From: Lentzea atacamensis
Lineage (GTDB): Bacteria; Actinomycetota; Actinomycetes; Mycobacteriales; Pseudonocardiaceae
Reading direction: 5' to 3'
Length of the DNA stretch: 64,000 bases
NCBI RefSeq assembly: GCF_003269295.1
Contig: NZ_QLTT01000003.1
Coordinates: 868,001 to 932,000 of the forward strand
Part shown: positions 28,265 through 38,209 of the stretch, piece by piece
How the letters are laid out: each line of letters opens with the position of its first letter
Position numbering within the stretch: position 1 is the first letter of the stretch
Program-made: the position numbers and the translations under genes
Notes under the pieces: generated by a model
Database searches by the model: none
What the model saw: the letters and a program-made list of their open reading frames with translations, nothing else
Told to the model about the DNA's origin: nothing

Positions 28265-28332
28265 TCATCCACAATGGATGGTCGCCGACACCCGTCGCGA
28301 GATGCTGCGTCGACCACTGGTCAAGGAAAACA

Positions 28333-28401
28333 TTGGCCGATATGTGACACCGCCGCGACCTTGACCGTGCGAAAGCGGCTCATTGGTCCGACCGTTCGGA
28401 C
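28333..28401. promoter_or_regulatory. Candidate operators before the truncated ABC gene
   Basis: TGGCC-GATATG-TGACA (28334-28349) matches the TGGCA-N6-TGCCA pattern with two changes, and shares GATAT with the site at 26195. A second dyad, GTCCGA-CCGT-TCGGAC, lies at 28386-28401. Both stand in the 240-base gap before the ABC ATPase remnant. Confidence 0.35.
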
Positions 28402-28508
28402 AGCCGAATTCTCTGCTCTCGCAGCAATTCTCGGGGCTCGGAGGACTCAATGGTGAGCTCGCCCAGGCGTGACCGCGCCCTGGTTCGCCCGTGGACGGGA
28501 GTGATCGG

Positions 28509-29459
28509 ATGACGGTCGCGTCGACTCCACTGCTGGCAGTCAGAGGGTTGGTGAAACGCTTCCCCGGCGTGATGGCGTCGCAGGGCCTGGACTTCGAGGT
28601 TCGCGCGGGTGAGGTGCGCTGTCCGCTCGGGCAGAACGGGGCGGGCAAGTCGACGCTGATCAAGGTGCTGTCCGGGGCACATCGGCCTGACGAAGGTGAG
28701 ATCCGCTGGCAGGGTGAGATCGCGGAGTTCGGCAATCCGACCGCCGCGATGCGCAGCGGTGTGGCCGTCTTGTACCAGGAACTGGATCTCGTGGCGGGCC
28801 TGTCGGTGGCCGACAACGTGTTCCTCGGTCACGAACTGTCCACAATGGGCTTCGCCCGGCGGGCAGAGGCGCGGCGCAGGATCCGTGCGCTGCTCGACCG
28901 GCTGGGGCACCCGGACACTCCGCCGGATCGCGACGTGGGCCCGTTTTCCGTGGCTCACCAGCAGGTGGTCAGCATGGCGCGGGCGCTGTCGCTGGTCGGG
29001 CAGCTGCTGATCATGGACGAGCCGTCGGCCGTGCTGGACGCGGACGAGGTGCGAGTCCTGTTCGGTGTCATCCGGGAGCTGCCCGCCCAGGGCGTGGCCG
29101 TGGTCTACATCTCGCTCCGGATGGCGGAGATCCGCGAGATCGGTGACCGGGTGACCGGGCGTGCGCTGGAGAACGTGTTCCCCCCGCGGGTACCGGAGAC
29201 GCCGGAGGTGCTGGTGGTGCGCGGACTGGCCGAAGGCGACCGCTTCAGCGGCGTGAACCTCACCGTCCGCCGGGGTGAGGTGGTCGGGCTCGCAGGGCTC
29301 GTCGGGGCGGACCGCTCGGAGATCCTCGAGACCGTGCACGGCGCGCGCAAACCGACGGACGGCACCGTCGAGGTCGACAGCGAGCAGCTGCGACAGAGGA
29401 GTGTCGGGACGCTTTTGACGCGCCGGCCAGGGTCGGCTGACGAGAGGAGATGGTCGTGA
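28509..29459 (+). pseudogene. Truncated sugar ABC transporter ATPase
   Basis: The first nucleotide-binding domain of an MglA/RbsA-type protein is present, with Walker A (GQNGAGKST) and Walker B (LLIMDEPSAVLD). The H-loop histidine is replaced by leucine (VVYISLRM, normally YISHR), about 25 residues are missing before GRALENVFPPR, and the protein ends after the first 80 residues of the second domain. Full-length relatives have about 500 residues; this has 316. It overlaps the inositol phosphate synthase by GTGA. The intact version of such an importer is at 46988-50501. Confidence 0.75.
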
Positions 29460-30601
29460 CCGAACGAGTCGGCTTGTGGTTGAACGGGGCCAGGGGATCG
29501 GTGGGGACCACCGCCGTGAGCGGGCTGCTCGCGTTGCGCGCGGGTCTCGTGCCGCCTGTCGGCTGCGTCACCGAGCTGCTGGACGCGCGTCTGGCGCCAT
29601 GGGACGCGTTCGTGGTCGGCGGGCACGACATCACGACCACTCCGCTGGCGAAGCGGGTCGAGTCGCTGCTGCGCGACGGCGTGCTGCCGTACGACGTGAC
29701 GGGGTGCATCGCGAGCGGCCTGGACGCCGCGGACGCGGAGATCCGGCCCGGTTACGACCCCGCGGCGTCGTCCGGAAGTCAGGCCGACGCCGCCCGGCGG
29801 CTGGCCGAGGACATCGCCGACTTCCGCGCCCGGCACGACCTGGCGCGCGTCGTGGTGGTGAACGTGGCGTCGACCGAGCCACCAGTGCGGGTCGAGCACG
29901 ACTCGCTCGCCGCGCTGGAGGAGGCGCTCGCCGTGCCGGGAAACGCCGTGCTGCCGCCGAGCTCTCTCGTCGCTTACGCCGCTTTCCAGGCGGGGTGCGC
30001 CTTCGTGGACTTCACGCCGTCCACCGGGGTCGCGGTGCCCGCACTGGACGAGCTGGCGGTGTGGAAGGGACTGCCCTACGCGGGAAGGGACGGCAAGACG
30101 GGGGAGACGCTGGTGCGGGCGGCGCTCGCACCGATGTTCACCTCGCGGGCGCTGCGCGTGCTGTCCTGGACGGGCACGAACCTGCTCGGCGGTGGTGACG
30201 GGGCCACGCTGGAGGACCCGGCGCACGCGGACAGCAAGCTGGCGTCCAAGGCCAGGGGGCTGGCGGCGTTGCTCGGCGAGGACGTGACCGCGCCCCTGCA
30301 CATCGACCACGTACCCGATCTCGGCGAACGCAAGACCGCGTGGGATCACGTGTCGTTCGAAGGGTTTCTCGGCGCGCGGATGTCACTGCAACTGACCTGG
30401 AGCGGCCTGGACTCGTCCCTGGCCGCCCCTCTGGTGCTCGACCTCGCCCGCCTGATGGCCGCCGCCCACGCGGCCGGCAGGACCGGTGCCCAGGGTGCGC
30501 TCGCGTTCTTCTTCAAGGACCCGTTGGGCAGCGACGAGCACCGGCTCGCGGAACAGGCCCGCGAACTCCACGCCTGGGCCCGGAGCCTCGACGCCCGCTG
30601 A
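29456..30601 (+). CDS. myo-Inositol-1-phosphate synthase family protein
   Basis: These enzymes isomerise glucose 6-phosphate to inositol phosphate through bound NAD. The 381-residue protein has the NAD-binding start LWLNGARGSVGTT, VVVNVASTEPP, SWTGTNLLGGGDG and the lysine-containing FFFKDPLGSDEH near the end. GAGAGGAG lies 6-7 bases before the GTG at 29456; the ATG at 29450 is too close to it. The gene follows a broken importer ATPase. Relatives of this divergent synthase accompany the Ebo-type genes in streptomycetes, so it likely serves the Ebo operon 16 kb downstream. Confidence 0.85.
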   Translation: MTERVGLWLNGARGSVGTTAVSGLLALRAGLVPPVGCVTELLDARLAPWDAFVVGGHDITTTPLAKRVESLLRDGVLPYDVTGCIASGLDAADAEIRPGYDPAASSGSQADAARRLAEDIADFRARHDLARVVVVNVASTEPPVRVEHDSLAALEEALAVPGNAVLPPSSLVAYAAFQAGCAFVDFTPSTGVAVPALDELAVWKGLPYAGRDGKTGETLVRAALAPMFTSRALRVLSWTGTNLLGGGDGATLEDPAHADSKLASKARGLAALLGEDVTAPLHIDHVPDLGERKTAWDHVSFEGFLGARMSLQLTWSGLDSSLAAPLVLDLARLMAAAHAAGRTGAQGALAFFFKDPLGSDEHRLAEQARELHAWARSLDAR

Positions 30602-30661
30602 CCGATCTTTTCGACCCGGTTGGACTCCGCTGCGCAACCCTTTCCCTGCAAAGGAGCAGGC

Positions 30662-30916
30662 GTGAACACCACCACGAGGAAACGGCGCGGCCGCAACGGC
30701 GGAGCCAACCAGCAGTTCACCCTGCGCAAGGTCAGCTACGCGGGCAGCGCTCCCACCGATTTCCAGCTCGTCGCCCGGCACAGCGGCAAGTGCGTCGCGG
30801 TCGTGGGCGCCTCCACCGCGTCGGGTGCCCTGCTCGACCAGCGGATTTGCAACCCCGTGAACCAGGGCAGCCCGCTCAACCAGACCTGGCGCCTGCCCGG
30901 CCGCCAAACCACCTAG
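30662..30916 (+). pseudogene. Lectin-tail remnant behind an intact ribosome site
   Basis: AAAGGAG precedes a GTG that opens an 84-residue frame. The N-terminus is a basic stub, then GANQQFTLRKVSYAG and FQLVARHSGKCVAVVGAS are fragments of a ricin-type lectin with a final QTW. The catalytic part and signal peptide are gone. It fits the same pattern of internal collapse as the gene at 26361. Confidence 0.6.
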
Positions 30917-30971
30917 CACAACTCGGCCCGCGCTCCCGGCAACGGGAGGCGGACCGAATTCCGACCCCTTC

Positions 30972-30985
30972 TGGGAGCGCTCCCG
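30972..30985. promoter_or_regulatory. CebR-like LacI-family operator
   Basis: TGGGAGCGCTCCCG differs in one base from TGGGAGCGCTCCCA, the operator of the cellulose-utilisation repressor CebR in streptomycetes. It sits 45 bases before a ribosome site and the run of secreted carbohydrate enzymes that starts at 31231. Confidence 0.65.
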
Positions 30986-31030
30986 GAAAGGGTCTCGATC
31001 GGCAGAGACCTTCAACGAAGAAGGACGATC

Positions 31031-31234
31031 ATGGCCTCGTACCTGCATCCCCCGGCGCCACCGCCGGGTTTTCGCGCGTTCCGCGGTCTTCTGGCTCGTC
31101 TCGGCCGACGCCGTGACGCTCGCACCGAGGCTGCCGCTGACGGGTCCGCTCACCAGGACCGGCTCGACGCCCAGGCCGTCCACAGCGAACCCGCATCAGC
31201 ACGCCAACGAGACCGAAGGTATGACCTGCCATGA
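31031..31234 (+). CDS. 67-codon leader-like frame before the dehydrogenase
   Basis: GAAGGA precedes the ATG and the stop overlaps the dehydrogenase start (ATGA), so ribosomes could pass from one to the other. The product is proline/arginine-rich and unlike any family. It may be a translated leader or the stub of a collapsed gene. Confidence 0.35.
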   Translation: MASYLHPPAPPPGFRAFRGLLARLGRRRDARTEAAADGSAHQDRLDAQAVHSEPASARQRDRRYDLP

Positions 31235-34065
31235 GAAAACGACTCACCGCGGTGCTCTCCGCCGCGCTCCTGACCGTGGCCACCGCCGTGGCCGTCTCCG
31301 CCGTCACCGCACCGCCCGCCGCCGCGCACGTGGTCAACCCCGCCGACTTCCAGCAGGTCGAACTGGCCAAGGGCGTCGCCGAGATGGGCGAGCCGATGTC
31401 GATGACCGTGCTGCCGGACCGCTCGGTGCTGCACACCTCCCGCAACGGCACCCTGCGCCGCACCACGGCGGCCGGTGCCACCAGCGTGATCGCCAACATC
31501 CCCGTCTACACCCACGACGAGGAAGGGCTGCAGGGGGTCGCGGCCGACCCCGGCTTCGCCACCAACCGCCACATCTACCTCTACTACGCGCCGCCGCTGT
31601 CGACACCGGGCGGTGACGCACCGGCCAACGGCAGCGACTTCTCCGCGTGGAAGGGGGTCAACCGGCTGTCCCGGTTCACCCTCAACGCGGACTTCACGGT
31701 CAACATGGCGAGCCAGGTGACCGTGCTCGACGTGGAGACCAGCCGCGGGATGTGCTGCCACGTCGGCGGTGACATCGACTTCGACGCGGCGGGCAACCTC
31801 TACCTGTCCACCGGCGACGACACCAACCCGTTCGACTCCAGCGGTTACACGCCGATCGACGAGCGCTCGGGACGCAACCCCGCGTATGACGCGCAACGCA
31901 GCGCGGGCAACACCAACGACCTTCGCGGCAAGGTGCTGCGGATCAAGGTGAACCCCAACGGCACCTACTCGATCCCCGCCGGCAACCTGTTCCCGCCCGG
32001 TACGGCCAGGACGCGCCCGGAGATCTACGCGATGGGCCTGCGCAACCCGTTCCGGTTCAACGTGGACCCGGCCACCGGCACGATCTACCTCGGTGACTAC
32101 GGACCGGACGCCGGCTCCACCACCTCCAGCCGCGGACCGGCCGGGCAGGTGGAGTTCAACCGGATCACCTCGGCGGGCAACTACGGCTGGCCGTACTGCA
32201 CGGGCACGAACACCACCGACGAGAACTACGTGGACTACACGTTCCCGTCCGGGCCGTCCGGCAGCCGGTTCAACTGCGCCGCCCCGGTCAACAACTCGCC
32301 GAACAACACCGGCCTGACGAACCTGCCGGCCGCGCGCCCGGCGTGGATCAAGTACGACAACTGCTCCTTCGCCGCGTTCGGCTGCGGGTCGGAGTCCCCG
32401 ATGAGCGCGCCCATCTACCGCTACGACGCCGCCAACCCGTCGACGGTCAAGTTCCCCGCCTCGCTGGACGGGCACGTGTTCGCCACCGAGTTCGGGCGGC
32501 GCTGGATCAAGACCATCGACGTCAACCCCGACGGTTCCGCCGGGCAGGTCGGTGACTTCCCCTGGCGCGGCACCCAGGTCATGGACGCGAGCTTCGGTCC
32601 GGACGGCGCTCTCTACGTGCTGGACTACGGCACCGGCTGGGGCAGCGGTGACGCGAGCTCCGCGCTCTACCGCATCGAGTACATCGGTCCGGCGGGCAAC
32701 CGCGCGCCGGTGGCACGCGCGTCCGCCAACCGCCTGTCCGGCACCGCGCCGCTGACCGTGGACTTCTCGTCGGCCGGATCCTCCGACCCGGAGAACGGCG
32801 CGCTGACCTACGCGTGGAACTTCGGCGACGGCAGCACGTCCACGGCGGCCAACCCGAGCCACACCTTCACCGCCAACGGCCAGTACACCGTCACGCTCAC
32901 GGTGAAGGACCCGGCCGGGCTCACCGGCAGCACCAACGTGATCATCACCGTCGGCAACACCGCACCCGTGGTCACGTTGAACACCCCGGTCAACGGAAGC
33001 CTGTTCAGCTTCGGTGACAGCATCCCGTACACGATAACGGTTTCCGACGCGGAGGACGGGACGATCGACTGCACGAAGGTGACGTTGTCCTACCTCCTCG
33101 GCCACGACAGCCACTCCCACAAGATCACCTCGCGCACCGGTTGTTCGGGCACCATCGACATCCCGGTGGACGGTGAGCACGACACGGCGGCGAACATCTA
33201 CGCGGTCTTCGACGCCGAGTACACCGACAAGGGCGCGAACGGCGTGCCGCCCGCGACCACGCACACCCAGCACGTGCTCCAGCCCCGGCACCGGCAGGCC
33301 GAGCACTACACGACGCAGTCGGGCACCGGCCTGTTCGACAAGACGCCGGCCGAGGGCGGCCGCACCGTCGGCGACATCCACAACGGCGACTGGATCGCGT
33401 TCGACAACTACAACCTCACCGGCGCGAACCGGTTCACCGCGCGCGTGTCCTCCGCGGGAGCGGGCGGCACGATCACGGTGCGCAGCGGTTCCCAGACCGG
33501 TCCCGCACTGGCCACGCTGACCGTGCCGGTGACCGGCGGGTGGGACACGTTCCGGGAGGTCTCCACCGCGCTGACGAACGTGCCCACGACCACCGGCAGG
33601 CTGTACCTGACGTTCGCGGGCAGCGGCACCGGTTACCTGTTCGACGTGGACGCCTTCACGTTCGACACGTCCACCGGCGGCGGCCGCACCGGGCCGATCA
33701 CCGGGGCGGCGTCCGGCAAGTGCGCCGACGTCACCGGTGGCAACAGCGCGGACGGCACGCGGATTCAGCTGTACACCTGCAACGGCGCCGCGAACCAGCA
33801 GTGGACGGTCGACGGGACCACGTTGCGGGCATTGGGCAAGTGCATGGACGTCGCGAACGGTGGCACCGCCAACGGCGGCGCCGTGCAGCTGGGGACCTGC
33901 AACGGCGCCACGAGCCAGAACTGGTCCGCCGGAGCCAACGGTTCCGTGGTCAACACGAAGTCCGGCAAGTGCCTCGACGCCAACGGCGCCGGCACCGCCA
34001 ACGGCACGCTGCTGATCATCTGGACCTGCCACGGCGGCACCAACCAGCGCTGGACGCTGCCATGA
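31231..34065 (+). CDS. Secreted glucose/sorbosone dehydrogenase-type protein with PKD, CBM6-like and ricin domains
   Basis: This 944-residue exported protein has a signal peptide (1-33, ending PAAAH). A six-bladed beta-propeller of the GSDH family (about 40-490) contains DERSGRNPAYDAQRSAGNTN and RPEIYAMGLRNPFRF. A PKD domain (491-575), a beta-rich segment (576-685), a CBM6-like domain (690-812) and a ricin lectin with three QxW repeats (817-944) follow. GSDH propellers oxidise sugars, often with PQQ; the cofactor here is unproven. It heads a run of secreted enzymes below a CebR-like operator. The same propeller fused to ThuA recurs at 40399. Confidence 0.9.
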   Translation: MRKRLTAVLSAALLTVATAVAVSAVTAPPAAAHVVNPADFQQVELAKGVAEMGEPMSMTVLPDRSVLHTSRNGTLRRTTAAGATSVIANIPVYTHDEEGLQGVAADPGFATNRHIYLYYAPPLSTPGGDAPANGSDFSAWKGVNRLSRFTLNADFTVNMASQVTVLDVETSRGMCCHVGGDIDFDAAGNLYLSTGDDTNPFDSSGYTPIDERSGRNPAYDAQRSAGNTNDLRGKVLRIKVNPNGTYSIPAGNLFPPGTARTRPEIYAMGLRNPFRFNVDPATGTIYLGDYGPDAGSTTSSRGPAGQVEFNRITSAGNYGWPYCTGTNTTDENYVDYTFPSGPSGSRFNCAAPVNNSPNNTGLTNLPAARPAWIKYDNCSFAAFGCGSESPMSAPIYRYDAANPSTVKFPASLDGHVFATEFGRRWIKTIDVNPDGSAGQVGDFPWRGTQVMDASFGPDGALYVLDYGTGWGSGDASSALYRIEYIGPAGNRAPVARASANRLSGTAPLTVDFSSAGSSDPENGALTYAWNFGDGSTSTAANPSHTFTANGQYTVTLTVKDPAGLTGSTNVIITVGNTAPVVTLNTPVNGSLFSFGDSIPYTITVSDAEDGTIDCTKVTLSYLLGHDSHSHKITSRTGCSGTIDIPVDGEHDTAANIYAVFDAEYTDKGANGVPPATTHTQHVLQPRHRQAEHYTTQSGTGLFDKTPAEGGRTVGDIHNGDWIAFDNYNLTGANRFTARVSSAGAGGTITVRSGSQTGPALATLTVPVTGGWDTFREVSTALTNVPTTTGRLYLTFAGSGTGYLFDVDAFTFDTSTGGGRTGPITGAASGKCADVTGGNSADGTRIQLYTCNGAANQQWTVDGTTLRALGKCMDVANGGTANGGAVQLGTCNGATSQNWSAGANGSVVNTKSGKCLDANGAGTANGTLLIIWTCHGGTNQRWTLP

Positions 34066-34102
34066 CGACTCCGCCGCGTGCTTCGACACCAAGGAGGATG
34101 AG

Positions 34103-35806
34103 ATGACCTACCAGGCTTGGCGACGGGTGCTCGGTGTTGCCACCGCGGCACTCGTCGTGGGCGGGGTCGCTTCCGCACCACCGGCGGCGGCCGCTGACAC
34201 ACCTTACGACGTGCTGGTGTTCTCCAAGACCGCGGGCTTCCGGCACGACTCGATACCCACCGGCATCCAGCTGATCCGCGACCTGGGCGGTGCCAACAGC
34301 TTCACGGTGACCGCCACCGAGGACGCGGCGCAGTTCACGAGCGCCAACCTCGCGAAGTACGAGGCCGTGGTGTTCCTCAACACCACGGGGGACGTGCTGA
34401 ACGCCACCCAGCAGAGCGCCTTCGAGTCCTACGTCCGCGGCGGCGGCGGTTACGTGGGTATCCACTCGGCGGCCGACACCGAGTACGACTGGCCGTTCTA
34501 CGGCGAGCTGGTGGGTGCGTACTTCGCGTCGCACCCGGCCATCCAGCAGGCGACGATCCGGACGGAGAACCGTGCGCACGCCGCCACCGCGCACCTCTCC
34601 CCGGCCTGGGTGCGCACCGACGAGTGGTACAACTACCGCACCAACCCGCGCAGCGGCGCCCGTGTTCTGTCTACTTTGGACGAGTCGACCTACTCCGGCG
34701 GGTCGATGGGTGCCGACCACCCGATCACGTGGTGCAAGCCCATGGCGAGTGGACGCTCCTTCTACACCGGCACCGGCCACACGAGGGAGAGCTATGCCGA
34801 TCCGGCTTTCCGCACGATGATCCTCGGCGGCATCCGGTACGCGGCGAACAGGACGAAGGCGGACTGCCGTCCCGAGACCGGCTACACCACCCTCTACAAC
34901 GGGTCGACGACCGGGTGGACGCAGGCGGGCCCCGGCGGTTTCACCAACAGCGACGCCACGCTCACCTCGTCCGGCGGTATGGGCATGCTGTGGTACAGCG
35001 CCAAGGAGTTCCGGTCCTACTCGCTCAAGCTCGACTGGCGGATGCCGGGGGACGACAACTCCGGTGTGGTGCTCGGGTTCCCGGCGGGCAGCAGCCCGGA
35101 CTCGGCTCTCGCCAACGGGTACGAGGTCCAGATCGACGCGACCGACACCGCGGACAAGACCACGGGGGCGATCTACGGGGTCAAGGCCCCCGACACCGCC
35201 GCCAGGGACGCCGCGCTGAACCCGCCCGGCGAGTGGAACACCTACGAACTGCTCGTCGAGGGCGAACGCCTCCAGGTGTTCCTGAACGGCGTGAAGATCA
35301 ACGACTTCACCAACACCGACCCGGCGAGGTCGCTCACCTCTGGCCACATCGCCCTGCAGAACCACGGGTCCGGTGACGACGTGTCGTTCCGCAACGTCCG
35401 GATTAAGGAGCTCGGCGGGACCGTGCCGCGCACCGGGCGGATCACCGGCGGCTCCGGCAAGTGCGTCGACGTCGCCGGCGGCAGCAGCGCGGACGGCACG
35501 AAGATCCAGCTGTGGACCTGCAACACCAACGCGAGTCAACAGTGGACGGTCAGCGGGAACACGTTGCGCGCCCTCAACAAGTGCATGGGCGTCGCCGGTG
35601 GCAGCACCGCCAACGGCGCGCTGGTGCAGCTGATGACGTGCAACGGCAGCGGCTCGCAGAACTGGACGGCCGGGGCGAACGGCTCACTGGTCAACCAGCA
35701 GGCGAACAGGTGCCTGGACGCCAACGGCGCCAGTTCGGCGGACGGCACCCAGCTCATCCTCTGGACCTGCCACGGCGGCACGAACCAGCGCTGGACCCTG
35801 CCATGA
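34103..35806 (+). CDS. Secreted ThuA - DUF1080 - ricin lectin protein
   Basis: In this 567-residue exported protein a signal peptide (1-31) is followed by a ThuA-like domain (36-248; VLVFSKTAGFRHDSI, GGYVGIHSAADTEYDW). A DUF1080 concanavalin-like domain (about 261-438; LKLDWRMPGDDNSGVVLGFP) and a ricin lectin (443-567) follow. DUF1080 proteins include 3-keto-glycoside hydrolases, and ThuA relates to trehalose utilisation, so a role in cleaving oxidised disaccharides or glycosides outside the cell is likely but inferred. AAGGAGGATGAG precedes the ATG. It lies 37 bases after the dehydrogenase and is probably cotranscribed. Confidence 0.9.
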   Translation: MTYQAWRRVLGVATAALVVGGVASAPPAAAADTPYDVLVFSKTAGFRHDSIPTGIQLIRDLGGANSFTVTATEDAAQFTSANLAKYEAVVFLNTTGDVLNATQQSAFESYVRGGGGYVGIHSAADTEYDWPFYGELVGAYFASHPAIQQATIRTENRAHAATAHLSPAWVRTDEWYNYRTNPRSGARVLSTLDESTYSGGSMGADHPITWCKPMASGRSFYTGTGHTRESYADPAFRTMILGGIRYAANRTKADCRPETGYTTLYNGSTTGWTQAGPGGFTNSDATLTSSGGMGMLWYSAKEFRSYSLKLDWRMPGDDNSGVVLGFPAGSSPDSALANGYEVQIDATDTADKTTGAIYGVKAPDTAARDAALNPPGEWNTYELLVEGERLQVFLNGVKINDFTNTDPARSLTSGHIALQNHGSGDDVSFRNVRIKELGGTVPRTGRITGGSGKCVDVAGGSSADGTKIQLWTCNTNASQQWTVSGNTLRALNKCMGVAGGSTANGALVQLMTCNGSGSQNWTAGANGSLVNQQANRCLDANGASSADGTQLILWTCHGGTNQRWTLP

Positions 35807-35834
35807 GCGGACAGACCTTCCCAGGAGGTGCGGA

Positions 35835-37328
35835 ATGAGACTCTCAGCAGTCTCTCCGGCGGCGCGGACCCGGATCGCCTTGGCGGTGACCGTGTTGGCC
35901 GCGGCCACGTTGACGTGGTCCACACCGGCACCTGCGGCGGCGGCGACCACCGGACCGTGTGACATCTACGCCAGCGGCGGCACGCCCTGCATCGCGGCGC
36001 ACAGCACGACGCGGGCGCTTTACGGTTCGTACAACGGAAATCTCTACCAAGTCAGGAGGGCGTCGGACAACACCAGCAAGGACATCGGCCTGCTCGCCGC
36101 GGGCGGCAACGCCAACGCGGCGACGCAGGACACGTTCTGCGCCGGCACCTCGTGCGTCATCACGGTGGTCTACGACCAGTCCGGTCGCGGGAACGACCTG
36201 TGGTACCAGGGATCGAGCGTGGTCCCCGGCTCGCCGCAGAGCCGGCCCGCGAACGCGACCTCCGAGTCGCTGGTGATGGGTGCTGACAAGAGCAAGGCGT
36301 ACTCGCTCTACATCAACCCCGGCAACAGCTACTGGCGTGACGGCAGCCGGACCGGCGTCCCGACGGGCGCCGCGCCGGAGGGCATGTACATGGTGACCAG
36401 CGGTACGCACGTCAACGGCGGCTGCTGCTTCGACTACGGCAACAGCGAGACGACCCGCAAAGCCGACGCGGCCGGAGCGATGGACGCGATCAACTTCAGC
36501 ACGCAGTGCTGGTTCGGCGGGTGCGTCGGCCGCGGTCCGTGGGTCCAGGCGGATCTCGAATGGGGCCTGTTCCCGGGCGGAAGCCAGCAGTGGAACCCGA
36601 ACCAGCGGGCTTTCACGGACAAGTTCGTCACGGCGATCCTGAAGAACAACGGGACCACGCGGTTCGCGCTCAAGGGCGGCAACGCCCAGGCGGGTGATCT
36701 GACCACGTTGTACGACGGTTCGCTCCCGCCCGGCTACAGCCCGATGAAGAAACAGGGCGCCATCGTCCTGGGCAGTGGTGGTGACTGCTGCAAGCCCGAC
36801 GGTGGTGCGAACCTCAGCGCGGGCACCTTCTACGAGGGAGCGATGGTCGCGGGCTACCCGTCCGACGCGACCGAGAACGCCGTGCAGGCCAACATCATCG
36901 CTGCCGGGTACGGCGGTGGCGGCGGCAATCCGCCCGTGCCCGGCGGCGCTGTGCGTGCGGTGGGCGCGGGCAAGTGCCTGGAGACACCGAACGGCACCGC
37001 GGGCACGCAGACCCGGATCTGGGACTGCTCGGGCAGCGCGGGCCAGAAGTGGGCCCGGTCGGCGTCGGGTCAGCTCACCGTGTTCGACGGCACGACCCAG
37101 CGGTGTCTCGACGCGTACGGCCAAGGGACCACCGCGGGCACCAGGGTGGCGATCTGGACGTGCAACGGTCAGACCAACCAGCGGTGGAACGTCAACGCCA
37201 ACGGCACGATCACCGGCGTGCAGTCCGGTCTGTGTCTGGACGTGTCCGGCGCATCCACGGCCAACGGCGCGCTCGTCCAGCTGTGGACGTGCCACGGCCA
37301 GTCCAACCAGCAGTGGAGCTTGACCTGA
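35835..37328 (+). CDS. Secreted GH54 alpha-L-arabinofuranosidase with ricin lectin
   Basis: In this 497-residue exported protein, a signal peptide (about 1-36) precedes a GH54 arabinofuranosidase B catalytic domain (37-360). The domain shows the typical start (GPCDIYASGGTPCIAAHST), YDQSGRGNDLW and the cysteine pair in HVNGGCCFDYGN. A glycine linker and a ricin lectin (369-497) replace the CBM42 found in fungal members. It removes terminal arabinose from arabinan or arabinoxylan. AGGAGG precedes the ATG. A strong terminator follows. Confidence 0.92.
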   Translation: MRLSAVSPAARTRIALAVTVLAAATLTWSTPAPAAAATTGPCDIYASGGTPCIAAHSTTRALYGSYNGNLYQVRRASDNTSKDIGLLAAGGNANAATQDTFCAGTSCVITVVYDQSGRGNDLWYQGSSVVPGSPQSRPANATSESLVMGADKSKAYSLYINPGNSYWRDGSRTGVPTGAAPEGMYMVTSGTHVNGGCCFDYGNSETTRKADAAGAMDAINFSTQCWFGGCVGRGPWVQADLEWGLFPGGSQQWNPNQRAFTDKFVTAILKNNGTTRFALKGGNAQAGDLTTLYDGSLPPGYSPMKKQGAIVLGSGGDCCKPDGGANLSAGTFYEGAMVAGYPSDATENAVQANIIAAGYGGGGGNPPVPGGAVRAVGAGKCLETPNGTAGTQTRIWDCSGSAGQKWARSASGQLTVFDGTTQRCLDAYGQGTTAGTRVAIWTCNGQTNQRWNVNANGTITGVQSGLCLDVSGASTANGALVQLWTCHGQSNQQWSLT

Positions 37329-37337
37329 TCAGCGGTC

Positions 37338-37377
37338 GTGCGTGCTGTCCTCCGCTCCGGCGGCGAACAGCACGCAC
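37338..37377 (+). terminator. Terminator after the GH54 gene
   Basis: Eleven-base exact arms (GTGCGTGCTGT / ACAGCACGCAC) begin 10 bases after the GH54 stop. The hairpin probably closes the transcript that starts near 31 kb. Confidence 0.75.
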
Positions 37378-37410
37378 GGCCATTCCCATCACTGACAAAG
37401 GAGTCGAGTG

Positions 37411-38118
37411 ATGCGCATGTCAGAGCCGACGATGTACGACACCAGCCCGGCCGCGTGCTGGACGGACGGCTTCCGCACCGCCAACGGCGAATGCGGTGCG
37501 GTGCTGTACGGCGAGCCCGCGATGGAGAAAGTGGTCTTCGAGGCCGGCCGGTCCTGCCACCCGGCGTACGAGTTCCGGATCTCCAGTCCCGGCATGGCCG
37601 CCGTCGGCGGCTACGGCCGGATCACCGACTCCCGCACCGGCGAGGTCATCTCGACCTGGACCGACGGGCACGGCACCTGGGCCCGCCGGGCCTTCGCGTC
37701 CAGAGCCGACCAGGTGATCGCACACGAGCTGCTGCCGGCACCTGGCCGGACGGTCGACACCACGCTGAGCGTCGACACCGCGCTCGACGGGCTGCTCGGC
37801 AGCACGCGTTTCACGACGAGAGCCACTGTCAGCAACGGCTCGGGCTACCTCACCTTGCGACGCGTCGGCCTGTCGGGTTGCGGTGCCTTCGGCTACGAGG
37901 GCATCACCAGGGTGGTGGCCTTCGGCGGCAGCATCCTCGCCAGCGGGACCACCCTCGTCGTCATCGGGGCGGCCAGGCTGCTCCTGCTCACCAAACTCGA
38001 CCGGTACGAGCCGTCCTCGACCGGCTGGTTCTTCCCCGCGCTGCGCACGGCACTCGCCGGGCTCGACAACGACTATGCCACCCTGTTCGCGCGGCACGCG
38101 GCCGCCACACCCGCTTGA
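37411..38118 (+). pseudogene. Truncated GH95-type fucosidase (N-terminal domain only)
   Basis: AAAGGAG lies 7 bases before the ATG. The 235-residue product begins like GH95 alpha-fucosidases (YDTSPAACWTDGF, GAVLYGEPAMEKVVF) and follows their N-terminal beta-sandwich. Its end (ALAGLDNDYATLFARHAA) matches the end of that domain. The alpha/alpha-barrel with the catalytic residues, about 500 residues in family members, is absent, and there are signs of internal deletions. Catalysis is not expected. Binding by the remaining domain is possible. Confidence 0.65.
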
Positions 38119-38209
38119 CCCGGCCACCGGCATCGAGAGTTCGGGCGACGATCACACGCAAGCGTGACGTTGCGCCGGGTCCTTTCGTTGCCGGTGTGAC
38201 AATTACCCG

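Noticed and set aside
31113-31616. Plus-strand frame overlapping the start of the secreted dehydrogenase
   Set aside because: Mostly a shadow of the dehydrogenase in another phase with arginine-rich composition.
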